The notes: generated from the letters alone by a model not told the origin. Positions 11,670-24,330 are shown, numbered from the stretch's first letter. The stretch: DNA of 64,000 nucleotides from Oreohelix idahoensis (GCA_024509875.1 JAMPIV010004934.1:171904-235903), one strand, 5' to 3'. Made by a program: numbers and translations.

Positions 11670-12101
11670 GTAGTCTTGTGCAGATTACTTTTTCACAAAT
11701 TCTTCTTTGTCATTAGCTGGTACAGAATATAGGTTGATATTCATCTTTTGTTCCTTTGGGAGTTTTGAATGTTGCTGATATTATTCTAGTCACATTGCTT
11801 TCCATTTTGTAAATACCTTCTGCATTTTTTTTTCGCTGCATTAGTGCCACACCTTCACTGTGGGGTGTGCTTTTTTCCTTATGTCCTGAAAATAGCACTT
11901 TTTCTTCAGTGTTCAGTTTCTTTTCTCTTCCTGTGCATCTTGTTTTGCAGAGTCTTGGGATATCAGTGCTGTAGCATTTCAATTATCTACTGTTATTTAT
12001 TGTTTCTTTAGTGTTTGAACATTCCAGGTGCCCAATCTTGATGGTTTATTCACATTGTGTAATGAACCTCACTGATAGAGGACCTACTTCTGATCTGGAT
12101 G
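11670..12101 (-). pseudogene. Second copy of the LINE endonuclease start
   Basis: A direct copy of 10594-11039, differing at scattered bases and by an indel of about a dozen bases (the left copy has extra bases near 10911). It carries the same minus-strand endonuclease codons (RCTGREKKLNTEEKVLFSGH and onward). The copy stops exactly at the solo LTR on one side and at GGATG on the other, where the left copy also ends. That shared end may be the natural 5' end of the LINE. Confidence 0.7.
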
Positions 12102-12549
12102 AGTGAGTTGAATTACTTTAGTTACTTGCATTTGATGACTTGTATATGTTTCTGTGGCTTTAAGTTTTTTTGGGGTGGGGAAGTAAGCTGCGTGTCCAAC
12201 CCTGTTTAGTTGCCATCTACACCACTAATGGTAGGATAGATTGTAAAAATTCTTTGCTAGCCTGTCAGGCAAATGATGCATTAAAACAGTTTGATATAAA
12301 CCATATTAAATGAGGGTATATGTGTACTTCATGTTTTGGCAAAAAGTGCACAACTGGAATATGAAAGCTATGTTATTTCATATAGATTTTTACTAATGCC
12401 TGCACACACACAAAATGGTCTAAATTCTCCATTGCATAATCTGGTAAAAATCTTTGATCAAGATTGCAAACAATAATACATTTTAAAATTTATTGAAATA
12501 ATATGTAAATTATAATGAAATACTTAAAAACTGTATGCACTTTCTGCAG
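12102..12549. other. Non-coding stretch before PARP exon
   Basis: AT-rich DNA with no recognisable exon or repeat. It ends in a polypyrimidine-poor acceptor, TTTCTGCAG, at 12541-12549. An upstream PARP exon was looked for here and not found. Confidence 0.4.
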
Positions 12550-12727
12550 ATTCAGCGTATACAGAATAAATCACTATATCAACAATACAAGATAAAGAAG
12601 CAAGAGATGGACCATCGCAATCCTGAAGGACACCAGAACGAACAGAGATTGTTCCATGGTACTGATGCTGCTTCAGTATCTGCCATAAATGAGAATGGCT
12701 TCAATCGCAGCTACTGTGGAAAAAATG
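12550..12727 (+). CDS. PARP14/15-like catalytic domain, penultimate exon
   Basis: A 178-bp exon bounded by an AG acceptor (12548-12549) and a GT donor (12728-12729), read from phase 0 and ending after the first base of a codon. It encodes IQRIQNKSLYQQYKIKKQ, then the donor-loop start RLFHGTD with the NAD-binding catalytic histidine, then NGFNRSYCGKN. These are the hallmarks of the PARP14/PARP15 group of mono-ADP-ribosyltransferases, which transfer one ADP-ribose from NAD+ to proteins. Joined to the exon at 23659 the junction codon becomes A, giving GKNAVLFGNGVYFA, the expected motif. Earlier exons (macrodomains, WWE) are not visible in this window. Confidence 0.9.
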
Positions 12728-13944
12728 GTATGGATGAGTTCTTCTTTTTTTATGTTAATTCTTTAGTTCATTTTGACAGATGGGGGACATGGGGCTCTAA
12801 CTTTTGCTTGCCACCAGGTTCTATTTGGGGCCATTTTCTTCATCTCTGTTCATGAGGACCCAATTTCTTTAGCTACCTCTTCTACTGTTCTACTCTAGAT
12901 TCTATTTGGTCTTCTCACTCTCCTCTTCCTCTGAGCTCTAGTGAATGGCATGTCTGTTTCGACTGATTAGTATTTTATGAAGGTAAGTCATTTCCATCTC
13001 CACTTGCTCACTTTAATCTCTGATTCAGGGAATGTGACTGAAACATCTGTTGCTGAATGTCTGTAGTTTGGACATGATATTCATGGTGACCCTAGTGGGA
13101 AGGAGCCTACCCTCTTACCAGGCATTTCCATCCAGGTGGTGGATGGTTAAACAGCCTCTATATATAGAGATTAGCTGAATAAGCAGCCACAGACCATACC
13201 ATGTGGTTGCTGCTGTGATCGAAGTACTGTTGAGAGCAACCTTCTGTATAAAATAATACTAAAGCTGTATAGCGTGACAGCTTGTTAGGTGGAGTCATCT
13301 TAACCTCTCCCTCTCCTCTGCCATGTGGGTTTGACTTTTTGTTTAGTGAAAAGCTAGTAGAGATTCCCATGCACAGTTTTAGGAAAAATTATCCATTGTA
13401 GGGTCTTTAATTGAAACAGCTTCTATTTAAAAAAAAGAGAATAATGTTACTGGTGGTTCCAATGGAACCACCTCGTGTGGAAGGGAATATAATGGGGTAC
13501 AAGTGATAAACAGCCAACTTCAAGCTCCTGTAAGCAAAATTTCTTGACCAAAGGAATTAGAATATGTTATGATACTTACGCAGGACGGATAAACCGAAAA
13601 ATATCAAGATGGAAATAGAATTACTGGATGTAAATTTATAAGTTTTTGTTTTTTAAATTGATGATTTCAACCTCTGAAGGGTTATAATTAGGATGTATAG
13701 TATTAATATGTTCAGTTGCTGATAGACAAAATTGGTATATCTCCTGTCCAATCAATGTAAACAGAGCAAATCATAATTACAAAATTGTGTGTGTGTCCCT
13801 GTTTATTACTCTAAAATGGTAGTTTCATCATACTTGTCATGGTGTGACACAAAAACAGTAAATAAAATAAAAAACAAACAAATAAACAAAAGAAAACAAA
13901 GGTTTTTAGTTCAATATTTAATTTACTTTCATTTATCATAAGTA

Positions 13945-14789
13945 CAATATTCTCCCCTTTTACGTGACCAATACATTTCAAGACCCCTCACGTAAAATGA
14001 AAATCGCGTATAATAGCGCACCCCATATACAGTATATGTGTATTTCCTATATGTTAATACCTATCACACATTTTTTCCTATAAATAAGGTAAATGAACAC
14101 TATAGTAACAATTATTAAAGTAAAATACTGTAATAAAGTAATTTAAAATATAATTTTAACAATACAGTACTAGCCTACTCCGCTCTCTCTCTCTATCTCT
14201 ATCGCTCTCTCAACATTGCTTTATCATGCACAAACACCAAAACTGTGAGGTGCTACGGCAAAACTAGCACGAATTTACTTTTCTCTATCCAATATCGAAC
14301 GTATCAAAGATTCGTTCTTGCCTAGCATCCTGGCAACTTCTGATGTAGACTTTTTTCCTTTCTCACTAATTCTACAATTTTGATCTTTTCCTCTATAGTA
14401 GGCACTTTACGAATTTTCTTAGGCTTTTCAGAGCTACTAGCATCACTACTGTTGGGGCCATTATTACTCAGAAAATAGCGTTAATCATAAAACAAAGGAA
14501 AAATGCTTTCACAAAAACACAAGCGAGAACTCCGGACAGGGAATGCAGCGGGATTCGAGATACTGGCGTAAACAATGGAATGACTCACAGTGATGCTACC
14601 CAGAGCGAGAAATACAGTGATGTTACGAGATGGTGCGAGACTTTAATGGTGCTTTGGAAATGGAACAGATATGGCGCTCAATTTTAAAAGTATATTTTCC
14701 GTATTTTTCTACCTTTTTTTTTCCTCGATCGCCAATCGCGTATACTTGAAACCGTGTTATTTGAGTTCGCGTAAAATGGGGTCCTACTG
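13945..14789 (-). mobile_element. Tigger/pogo-like DNA transposon remnant
   Basis: Flanked by TA on both sides (13943-13944, 14790-14791). The ends are imperfect inverted repeats: CAATATTCTCCCCTTTTACG on the left, and CAGTAGGACCCCATTTTACG reading inward from the right. Minus-strand codons at about 14440-14285 encode the N-terminal helix-turn-helix of a Tigger-type transposase (KVPTIEEKIKIVELVRK, then VARMLGKNESLIRSILDREK), with one frame change between the two parts. The rest of the transposase is missing, so it is a non-autonomous deletion derivative. Confidence 0.75.
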
Positions 14790-15726
14790 TATTTTGTTTT
14801 TAAAATTTACTTTCATTTGTCATAAGTAATTTGTTCAAATAAGAACACCACCAGTTCTTCAACTTCCCTGCCATATACACACCAGTTACTATATATATTA
14901 ACTTTTTTCCTAGTTAAAATATTTTGACTATATTGTGTATTTCCCAAGGTCTGTCTTTTACTAACACATGTTCTATAAATGTGGTGTAATGAAGTCTGAA
15001 TCATATCTCGGCGATCATTCAAAATTATCCACAACACAACACCAGTGGATGTAACTGACTAATGAAACGCCAGCTTCGTACACATACTGACGGAGGATAC
15101 GCTAGGCTGTTCAACATGGAGACAGTGAAAGTGTAGATGTTGGTAATTTTTCGGAAGGCAGTGTGCAAAAATACATGGAGTACCTCGTTAATGAAGGACC
15201 TGATTCAATAATAGGGATCATTAGCCTTAGGCAGATAGCAAAAGTTTCACTGGATGTGGTGTAGAGCCGAAGTTATTGGGTATAGAAGAGAGTGGAGCAT
15301 GAACCTTGTGTTTTTCCCTGTTTCGGCTGCTCCAGTGAAAAGTCGGATAAACTATAGTATAATTTGGATATCTCAAGTGATAGAGCTCATTCATATGAGT
15401 AAAATAAGCCTAAGATGGAGGAAATTGGTTCAGAAATAAGGACCCCAGACTTGTTTTGGATTTTGCATTGGAGCACACTTTGCCAAAACCTACACTGTTT
15501 GCATGAATGAAAAATACTTTGGCCTAGTTGTTCTCTCGTACATTTGGAAGTGCACTGTATAAGGGGAAGGAATGGAAGGCACAAACACTATCCCCACTAA
15601 ATTCAAACTACAGACACGCAGAACAGCATCTGTATCCACTCCTTTGCCATCTGCAGAAGTGTGAGCAGACTGTAATAACCTTTAAAAACCTGTCTGTGAT
15701 TGAGGGTAAGTGAGATGTTAATTCAA

Positions 15727-15784
15727 TATATATATGTGTGTGTGTGTGTGTGCGTGTGTGCGTGCGTGCGCGTGTGTGTGTGTG
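15727..15784. repeat. (GT)n microsatellite
   Basis: An alternating TA then GT run with GC interruptions, about 58 bp. Likely polymorphic in length. Confidence 0.9.
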
Positions 15785-15999
15785 AGAATATATTAGCAAT
15801 ATGTGCTTATGGTAAAATTGGTTTGTGTAGAATCATATTTCTGGAGGATAACCCGAAGTGTGTTGGTTTAGTTTAAGTGTGTATTTAATAAATAGAACGA
15901 ATGGATTGAGATAGCTGTATGTGGACAGCGTTTTAAAGATATTATGCTTGCTGGGAAGGACTATCCAAACTGGAAGAAGGAATGATTGTAACAGACTGA

Positions 16000-17690
16000 T
16001 TTTCTGTATTGTTTGATATATGACACAATGATAGTCAGGCAGGCTTCAGACAAGGTTGCAGAACAAACGAAAAACTTACATTTTTTGCACACACAACATT
16101 TTGATGCATTCCAAGAAGGTAAACACACCACAGCTGTATCATGGTCTGCAGCAAGCATACGACACAGTGTGGAGACAGGAACTCTACGCCAAAATGACAA
16201 CAATAGTCATACACGGAAAAAAGATACCTCTGGATTTAAGCATTCCTAAATAATAGTAGAAGGCACTAAATCATTCACAAAATAACACAACAAAATAACG
16301 CTGGAGGGTCGAATTACCACCTCTTTTTCATAACTGACTTCCCATGCCTGCTATTTTTGACAGCATAAAAATACAACAAACTTGCACCAGCTAAAATAAT
16401 AGAGTCCTAGCTACAAAAACTATGTACTGCAAGCTCTGGAAACTAAAAATAAACTCGTTAAAAAAAGTATACAGCTTTTTCACCTGGAGCATCCAGGAAA
16501 GCAAGAAGGTGTACCAACTAAAACTTGACGACTTCTACTTTGGAGAAGAAAAGCCAGCTTACTTAGGAGTGGAGCTTGACAGACAGCTACTCCTCAAAAC
16601 CGTCATGCACAAATAAAAGATAAGGCCATTGGGCACCTGAACATTGTGAAACATTTTGCAAGCACCAACTGGAGAGCAGGAACAGTAAATCTGAGATAGC
16701 TATGCCTGGGATATGTCCGATCAGTCATGGATAATAACCTACTCGACTGCAGTCGACAATGAACAAAATAACCCAGGCAGAAAACGTCCAAAACCAAGCT
16801 CATATGTTCATGTGTGGGGCATCAGAATCACGACAATAGCTGCCTGTGACACCAACACAAAAATGGAACTTATGGACAATGACGTAAACGTACGGTCATG
16901 GAAACAGAACTCTATGGCAGAATAAGAAAAAATCACAAAACCAGATTAAAACGAAAATCAATCCTGCCAGTAGCAACAAATATAGCAGAACAACACTACC
17001 TCCACAGACATGAGAAATAATTGAAATTGTATACCCTCGCCTCCATCCCGGTAAGGAATTAAAACTACCCATAATAAAAACCATACTCACGGATAGCACA
17101 ACAACAAGAGATACCAACAACAGCACTGAAGACAGCTACAATAAAAACTACAGAAACTACTCTAATAGTAGTTAGAGACATATGCATACATAGAAGACTC
17201 CGCCTTCAAGGCCAACATAAGCGCTTGGCTTGAAGCTTACGTGAAGTACCCAAATGGCAAAACACTAGAAATATGTGAACTATGTGAAGAATTCAGTACT
17301 AATCACTAAGCAGAAATAATACAAAATAATACAAAAATCCATAAGACCTCAGATATTATAATTTTCAATGATTCAAAATCAACACTTCAGGCTTCAGAAG
17401 AATACCTCCAAACTGAAAATAAAGAAATCATACAGCTGGCTGAACTAACAACATCAGAGTCACTCTCCAGAGGATACCGGGATACACAGACATGTCAATC
17501 AAAGAAAAAACTGACCGTCTTGTAAAACTGGGAGCAAGCATGGTTCAGACACACATTCCAGCCAATATGCAGACAGCTAAATTAATACTCCAAAACAACG
17601 TCAACGACGAATGGTCCAACCGATGGGCAAAAGATCTACAAGACGTGCCTTGTATAAAGAACCTACTCATCCACCCAGAATAAGAGTATC
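16000..17690 (+). pseudogene. Decayed LINE with RNase H (I/Jockey-like)
   Basis: Sense-strand translation in shifting frames shows GLQQAYDTVWRQELYAKM (RT motif A type, F/Y-D-x-V-W), then LKINSLKKVYSFF and KPAYLGVELDRQLL (RT motif D/E region, typical YLGV-LD). A late segment GYTDMSIKEKTDRLVKLGAS is like the end of an RNase H domain (normally H-x-G-x-x-x-N-E-x-A-D). Next comes WSNRWAKDLQD. A non-LTR element with an RNase H domain points to the I or Jockey-type lineages. Many stops, with no intact ORF. Limits are approximate. Confidence 0.5.
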
Positions 17691-18439
17691 AGTAACCTAC
17701 CATATGTGAAGCAGAGCTCAGTCTTCCAACTTAGATCATAACCTACAATTAAAAAAACACTTAAACTTCTCCAATGAGCCTAATTACCACAACTGTACAC
17801 TTCCATATGTAGGTAACCTGTTCCACACGAAACAGTTCAGCGTGTGCTGTTTACTTGCCCAGGACTCTCCCTAGAAAGTAGAAAGCTCTCTGTAAATTCT
17901 TCAGCTTGGCATTGGCTGTGAAAAAAGGACGATCTCAGCAGCCCTAGTTAAAGTCACAACAAAAACAGAAAATACCAATACATCAACAAAAAATATAGGG
18001 AGTGTTGTGTTGTCTCATGATTGTAGCGAATTAAAAAATATTTGCCTCATCCACCCACTTATATAACTGGTCACCCCCTACTCATAAAGCTGGATCTAGT
18101 ATAGTGAAGTCTCTTACACTTTACTCCCCTGCATTAGTATCAATAAGCGACTACCTTTGCATTTACCTTTTTACAAACTTAAGTATTATAGTGTGCTGTG
18201 AAATTTTGAAGGATACTCAAGTGTGCCGTGAAGCCAAAATGGATGCGGAGCACTGTTCTATGCTGTATTATTTCTCTTGATGGTGTTTTTACATTTTAGT
18301 TAAGTTCATGTTGTTGTATGGTTAAGAAAAATGAGAGTCTATACTGGTATGCATTTAGTATTGGTTGGAGGTTTATTTATATCACTCCGTATTTATCTGG
18401 GGAAAATCTACCACTGTAAACTACTGGCTAGCATCCTTA

Positions 18440-20218
18440 TTTTTTATATGTTAGTTTATTATTGTTCTATAAGACCCTAAAGAACACGAGGAAGGAAAAA
18501 CAATGCCCTCTCAAATTTATAAAGGACAAGCAAGACAAATTGCTTACTGCCCCGAAGGAAGTAATGGAAAGATGGGAAGAATATTTCTCAGATCTTCTTG
18601 ATGGTGAGCAAGGTCAAGCATCAGAAATGATAACCACTAGCACAGAAGAGGAAACCAATGGTGATGAAGCTGACATAAAGATGGAGGAACTGAAGGCAGC
18701 ACTGGAGAAAATCAAGATGGGCAAAGCAGCAGGGCATGATGGTATAACACAAGAAATGGTTAAGTACATGGGAGCATCAGGCGACCTATTACTCTTAAGG
18801 GTCCTACAGGCAGCGTGGTGCAACAAGACCATACCAAAGGATTTGGAGATTGCCATCATAACACCAATTTTCAAAAAGGGTGACAATCGACAATGTGGAA
18901 ACCATAGAGGCATATCCCTTCTCAGTGTCCCTGGTAAAATCTACTCTAGAATCCTAGAGCAGAGACTCCGACGCCTAGCTGAGCCACAATTGGATGAGGT
19001 CCAGTGCGGATTCCGAGCAAACCGAAGTACTCAAGACCTAATCTTCACACTCAGCTGAGTGAAAAGGCCCTTGAGTATAAGAGTGAGATGCATCTTTGTT
19101 TCATAGATCTGGAAAAGGCGTTTGACAGGGTCCCCTGGAGCAAACTTTGAGACTGTTTGGCAAGGAAGAACATTCCAGCACCTCTGATTCATGCTATACA
19201 GAGCTTCTACAAGTCTTGCAGAAATTGTGTGAGGATGGCAAACCATAAGTCAGAAGAGTTCAGGACCACCACTGGTGTAAGACAAGGTGATATCCTGTCA
19301 CCTTATCTTTTCATACTCCTCATGGATGATGTTATCAATGCATGTAAGGAGAGAACAAGAAAGTATTCAGTGGGGTACTGGAAGATGAGACATGTATGTA
19401 TTTCAGAGCTGGCATTTGCTGATGATGTTGCCATGATTGCTAAATCAGAGGCACATCTCCAATCCAACCTGCAAGTCTGGAAGGAAGAGCTGGAGAAGAG
19501 AGGGATGGTCATAAGCAGCTCTAAAACAAAATCCATGGTGATATCACGAGAAGAAAGAAGACATCAGATTAAGCTGGGAGAACAGGTCCTGGAGCAGGTC
19601 GACCACTTTAAATATCTCGGAGCTATTATAGACCGAAAGCGAGGCATCAAAGAAGAGTTGGCCACTCGAAAAGCAGCAGCTGGGAGACTTTTTCAGGCCA
19701 TAAATCAAGGATTCCTCAGCAAGAGAGAGGTTGGTAAGAAAACGAAGATGGCAGTATACTGCTCCACTTATGTCCCAGTCTTGACATATGTAAGCGAGTC
19801 ATGGGCAATGACTACAACCCACAAAAGCCAGATCCAAACCTCAGAAACGAGGTATCTGAGGAAGGTGGTTGAAGTAACAAGAAGAGACATGATCCGCAAC
19901 CAGACAATATGTCAAGGCCTAAAATCCCACCCCCTGCAGACCCAAGTAGAACAGTCCCAACTAAGATGGTTTGGCCATGTCTGCAGAATGGGAGAAGATC
20001 GGCTACCACGACAAGCATGGGACACAATGAGCCAGGGATCCAGACCCCCAGGACGACCCAGAGTCTGCTGGGTGGACAACATTAGAAATCTTTGAAGGAC
20101 CGAGGACTAGAATGGAACCAGGCCAGGAGGAAGACAGCCGATAGGATAGTCTGGTGCTCTCTCTTCCAAACCTCTACACCTCACGGTAGAAGGGGAACGA
20201 CTAAGTAAGTAAGTAAGT
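18440..20218 (+). mobile_element. 5'-truncated RTE-like LINE in PARP intron
   Basis: The 3' part of a non-LTR retrotransposon. The endonuclease is absent, so the copy is 5'-truncated, as usual for target-primed insertion. The 3' end is a short (TAAG)n tail at about 20202-20218, a feature of RTE-like elements. It lies in the sense orientation within the PARP intron. A second copy of the same 3' end is at 35077-35335 on the minus strand. Confidence 0.85.
18462..20095 (+). pseudogene. LINE reverse transcriptase, broken frame
   Basis: Open segment 18462-19058 carries the pre-RT linker (VMERWEEYFSDLLDG) and RT blocks KAAGHDGITQEMVKYM, GNHRGISLLSVPGKIYSRIL and EVQCGFRANRSTQDLIFTL. One frame change near 19054 and a TGA at 19148-19150 separate it from 19157-20095, which carries GVRQGDILSPYLFILLMDDV, the catalytic LAFADDVAM, HFKYLGAIID, LTYVSESWAM and the C-terminal LRWFGHVCRMGEDRLPRQA and PPGRPRVCWVDNIRNL. 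Motif A (FIDLEKAFDRVPW) lies between the two. Copy is dead but well preserved. Confidence 0.85.
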
Positions 20219-21714
20219 AGTTTATTAATTGGTATTTTTACTTTCTCTTGTATTTGACATTTTTTATTTGGATTTTTCAGGACTTTATATGAAAGTCTTC
20301 CTTTTTGCTTTGGTCCCATGCTATTATCCATTCTTTATTTATTACTGTGCAACTAAGCTCTTAATTTCAAATTTCCCTAAGCCTACTTCAGTTTTGTTAT
20401 AGCTAGTTCTTACCCATTTGGCTTCTTTCTTTAGTCGGCAAGCTCATTTCATGCTATACCAGCATGCGCTAATATCCATGTTAGTGGAACACTGCATCCT
20501 GCAGTGTGTAGAAATGTAGTAACCTGCAGTATTTCCTTTATGATATCTGGCCTGCGGCATTCATTTCTGTTTCTGATTACTAGTATTGATGAAAGAGAAT
20601 CTGTGAGAATTATTACTTTATTTGGGAGGGTTTTCTGACACTATTTCTAAAGCTTTAAAAAAAAAAGGTAAAGTATCCCGTTATATATTGGGAATATGAT
20701 GTTAGGCCTATATTTTCTTGACCATCGTCACTGTGATGATATGGGTGTGCGATCTCATGTCCACTCCGTCAGTATCACTTTTTTCTTCATTTTTCTCTTC
20801 CTCTTACTCATCGCTTTTATTTGGCATAATTTTTTTCCCTTTCATTCATTGTTATGTGGCATATTTTATGCACCATTTTTTTCTCTCTTTGCTGAATCTA
20901 GTAGGGAAAAGTCTCTAACACTCCACTCCCCTATGGAAGTATTTGCTATAGGACTGTCTTTATCTTGTTTACCACACCTCAGACATATTTACATTCCAGC
21001 AGGTGAACTGTGGTATTATCGTAGCAATACCCAGTCATCAGACCGCTCACCCGCTTATTGCTTTGAATCAGTCTTACCACCTTTGGAAATGTGTCGGTCC
21101 AACATTTGACCCCAGTGAAAAGCTGCTGATCGTGTTGACATGAGCTTGTATTGTGCGTACAATGAAAGACGACAACATTGTCTGACCAGACATCTGTCTG
21201 GCGGAGGCATGCAGATAAAGGCGATAATTAGATAATCTGTCGGGGTAGCATATTATGGGAGGCAGATGGGTGCAGCCGGTACAATATTATGTCTTATAAA
21301 GAGATCACGCGTGGATATTAAAATTAATATTTTAAACACGCGAGGGGATATTTAAAACTTCCCGACCCAAACAGTGCTAGAGAGATTTATTTGGTTTGAT
21401 TTGAGATGCCGGAATATACAATGAATTTTATTGGAATACCATCTGTGATTTGAACTGAGAATGAGAAATATAATCTAGTGAACTCAGTAACACAGAACAG
21501 ACAGCTTCATATGAGCAACTCCCACCAGCCAGAAAGAGAAGGATCAGACTTAGAATTCCTATATCCAAAGTGACAGATTGACAGTATTTGGGCAACTCTG
21601 AAACCTTAAGAGTAAACCCGCATATTTTAATACATAGACTGTAAAAACGTCAGGGACCAGGACTTTATAAATACAAGACTGGAAACCTAGGAATTTGATC
21701 ATCAGTCATAAGAG

Positions 21715-21850
21715 AAATAAAATTCCAGGCCAAGTGTTTCACCCATCATAAGGGAGGAATTATACATTTCCAGACCAAGTGTTTCATCCATCATAAAAGG
21801 AATTATAGATTTCCAGACCAAGTGTTTCACCCGTCATAAGAGGAATTTCT
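21715..21850. repeat. Short imperfect tandem repeat (3 units of about 48 bp)
   Basis: Three successive copies of a unit containing CCAAGTGTTTCACCCATCAT followed by AAGAGGAATTATAGATTTC-like sequence. Units differ by small indels. No coding potential. Confidence 0.7.
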
Positions 21851-23149
21851 CAGATGAAATTGATTCAAGAGCATATGCACCGAAATTGCTAGGGTCCATT
21901 CTAAATCTGCGCATGGAGATTGTGTATAACCCAATTTGGGGTAAGTTGTGAACATTTCTATTACAAACGTGAATTTAACATGTTTTCTTGCTAATGGTTA
22001 TATATGAGGCTGGCAAACTCAACATATGAAAATAGTATATTCATGAACCACTACAGCAATGAGCTGGGGATTGTTTCTGACTAGTCGTGTGGGAAACGTG
22101 ACAGCAGAGTGACCCCAGACTCCGACTGGAGCAGGGATGAGTGATGATTACATCACATGTGCCTAAGGTGTAACATATTATCTTGTGAGAATTATGTACC
22201 TTTTTTTAATTGTAATTCAGGCAAATCATTATTCAGGCACTCCAGATGCAATTTCCTAGTTAACACCCAGAAGGATATGTGTGAATTTTCATCATATTCC
22301 CTGAGTTACACTGTGTGCTCTGGAATTTAATTCTTAACATTGGTGGGTGGAGCGCATGACAATGGGCCTGTTAGTTTGTAGCGAACAAATGAACTCAGCA
22401 GGCATTTGTTTCTTTCTATTTGTCTAAAGTTCGTGGTTACAAGCCATCAGACGATTTGTGGTACTAACTCAACTAGTGGGAGAAAAAAGCATCCACCATA
22501 ACTGCCTACAGTGGAAGAGAATGTGGAGAAGGCTTTCGTCATCACAGAATTGATGAACCACAGCTGCAGGATTCACTCAAACAAGCTAAGTGCTAACTAA
22601 AAGGCACCAGCAAAAAAGGGACAATTCCAGTTAAACTTTAAGTATAAAGTTAAATTTCCACCTACAGCTCAATGATGAGAACGTTATATCCATCAAAATT
22701 CCACTAATCTTTCCATATTTATTTTTAACCTGTTAAAGACTATTTCGCTATTAAATTTGTTACCTGTTGTTTTAAAACTAAACAATAATAGTTGATACCG
22801 TTATATGTATGAAAGCAAACGTGTGAGCCAGAATAGTTAATCTATATATATAAATACTTAGACATATATTTAGACTAAACAGAGCTATACCTTATAAGAG
22901 GGATTTCGTTGGATTACACCAACTTGGGGGCCTGGACGGGCTAAACCATTGCTCAAATCCTTCACAAAAGGCGACGGACCAGATAATAAGTTAACAAACT
23001 GCTCAGCCCTAAGCAGCTTTTGTTCTTGACTTCTGGGAATGTCTTGTGAAATCTCCCTTAAGGTAGAAGTATCATTAATCTTCTATCTACATCTCTGCCA
23101 AGAGTAATCTTGCGCGCAGGTAGATACGTTGGAAGCCAATATTAGATAC

Positions 23150-23376
23150 TCTTGAGTTTTGGTCATGTTGGACCACTACTGCAAAACAGGGGAGGCAATC
23201 CGTGACAGGCACACTAGCCACCTTAACCTACCCAGAGTTACTCTGGTATTCAATTCTTGAGGCTGAGTCAACCCAGGAGCTGTTTGCGGTCTAAAAATCC
23301 AACCTCAACTGGGGATCGAACCAGGACCGCCGAACTGGGAAGCCATTGCATTAACCACTGAGCTACCACAGCTCTG
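23150..23376 (-). repeat. tRNA-derived SINE
   Basis: The minus strand starts with a tRNA-like head (23374-23309). GTGGTAGCTCAGTGG is a good A box of an RNA polymerase III promoter and GGTTCGATCCCC is a good B box, spaced as in a tRNA. A tRNA-unrelated body follows (GGGTTGACTCAGCC and beyond). The lack of a matching acceptor stem and the attached body argue for a SINE, not a tRNA gene. The 3' limit is uncertain. Confidence 0.65.
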
Positions 23377-23658
23377 AGCTTTTAAGACTGCCACTAATTC
23401 TGCTGTAAAGATGGACGTATTACCTGTTACTTTATATCTTGTAAATTTTCAGTTTTGGTATTGCTATTCCTGCTCATAATTGTCCATGTTCATCTTTTGA
23501 CCCATCTATGTATATAGTTAAGCTATTGTGTATATACTGTTCTATGTACTCTAGTACTTTAATTTAGACATACACATGCATGCACACACATATATATGTA
23601 CAATATAAAATGTACTTTTTAAGCGCTTCTTACATATTGCTGTCTTGTTTATTTCCAG

Positions 23659-23918
23659 CTGTTTTATTTGGCAATGGTGTGTACTTTGCAGTCAACTCAT
23701 CCTACTCAGTTAATTATGCAGGTCTTTCCTCTGAAGGTGAACGCCTCTTGTACATTGCTCGTGTGCTGACAGGTGTATCAACACCCAGTATGCAAGGTAT
23801 GAAATATCTTCCCAATAAGCCAGGGACAAACATACCATATGATTCAGGTAGTGCACATGACATATTCATAATCTTTTATGACACACAGGCATATCCAGAG
23901 TACCTAATTACCTTTTGA
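23659..23918 (+). CDS. PARP14/15-like catalytic domain, last exon
   Basis: The terminal coding exon opens in phase after the AG at 23657-23658 and ends at TGA 23916-23918. It encodes VLFGNGVYFA (catalytic tyrosine), then VNYAGLSSEGERLLYIARVLTG-type sequence, a loop with YLPNKPGTN, and the C-terminal strand HDIFIIFYDTQAYPEYLITF. In poly-ADP-ribosylating PARPs the third catalytic residue is a glutamate. Here the H-Y pair is followed by the YPEYLI segment with a hydrophobic residue at that place, as in PARP14/15, which predicts mono-ADP-ribosyl transfer. The protein ends right after ITF, like the family. Confidence 0.92.
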
Positions 23919-24330
23919 GGAACAGTTAAGTAATGTAAAAGCCTCAAGCATCTGGTAACAATCTGAGAAATAGTCATGAGTTACTTAACCTAAGTTTATA
24001 TGCTTTGAGATCACAACATTATATATTATCTGAATAAATTTTTTTTCCTTTTTTTTTTTTTTTTTGAATAATTATGTATTCAAGCAACACTGATGCTTAC
24101 ATCAGTTCAGTAATTTGAAAATATAGAAACCACATAAGTTCTACATTAATGTGTGTAAGATCTGGAATTTAGAATCTGAGTTTCCGTACTTTAGAAATGT
24201 GTATCTAATGTTATTAGCCAGCACTTATCATAATATGTGCAAATGTAAATGTGTGACCAAAATGTAATATTGCAGTAATATTTAAAATAACAAATTTTTT
24301 AATAAAGTATTATTCCTTAAATTGAATGTA
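23919..24330 (+). other. PARP 3' untranslated region with poly(A) signals
   Basis: AT-rich sequence after the PARP stop. AATAAA occurs at 24033-24038 and again at 24301-24306, either of which could direct polyadenylation. A long T run (about 24038-24066) follows the first. Confidence 0.6.

Larger units (their letters stand above)
12728..23658 (+). other. PARP intron (10.9 kb) full of transposon debris
   Basis: Donor GTATGG at 12728 and acceptor TTTATTTCCAG ending at 23658. The two exons rejoin in phase. Inside lie a Tigger-like remnant (13945-14789), a decayed RNase H-bearing LINE (about 16000-17690), a 5'-truncated RTE-like LINE (about 18440-20218), short tandem repeats (21715-21850) and a SINE (about 23150-23376). 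The stretches 12730-13940, 14800-15720, 20220-21700 and 21850-23150 show nothing I can assign. Confidence 0.85.

Noticed and set aside
10594..12101. A miniature LTR element (TRIM) with the two 430-bp repeats as its LTRs
   Set aside because: The repeats lack TG...CA ends and encode LINE endonuclease codons, while the segment between them has LTR-type ends.
23309..23374. A functional tRNA gene on the minus strand
   Set aside because: A and B boxes are good, but there is no convincing acceptor stem and a tRNA-unrelated body follows. Called a SINE instead.
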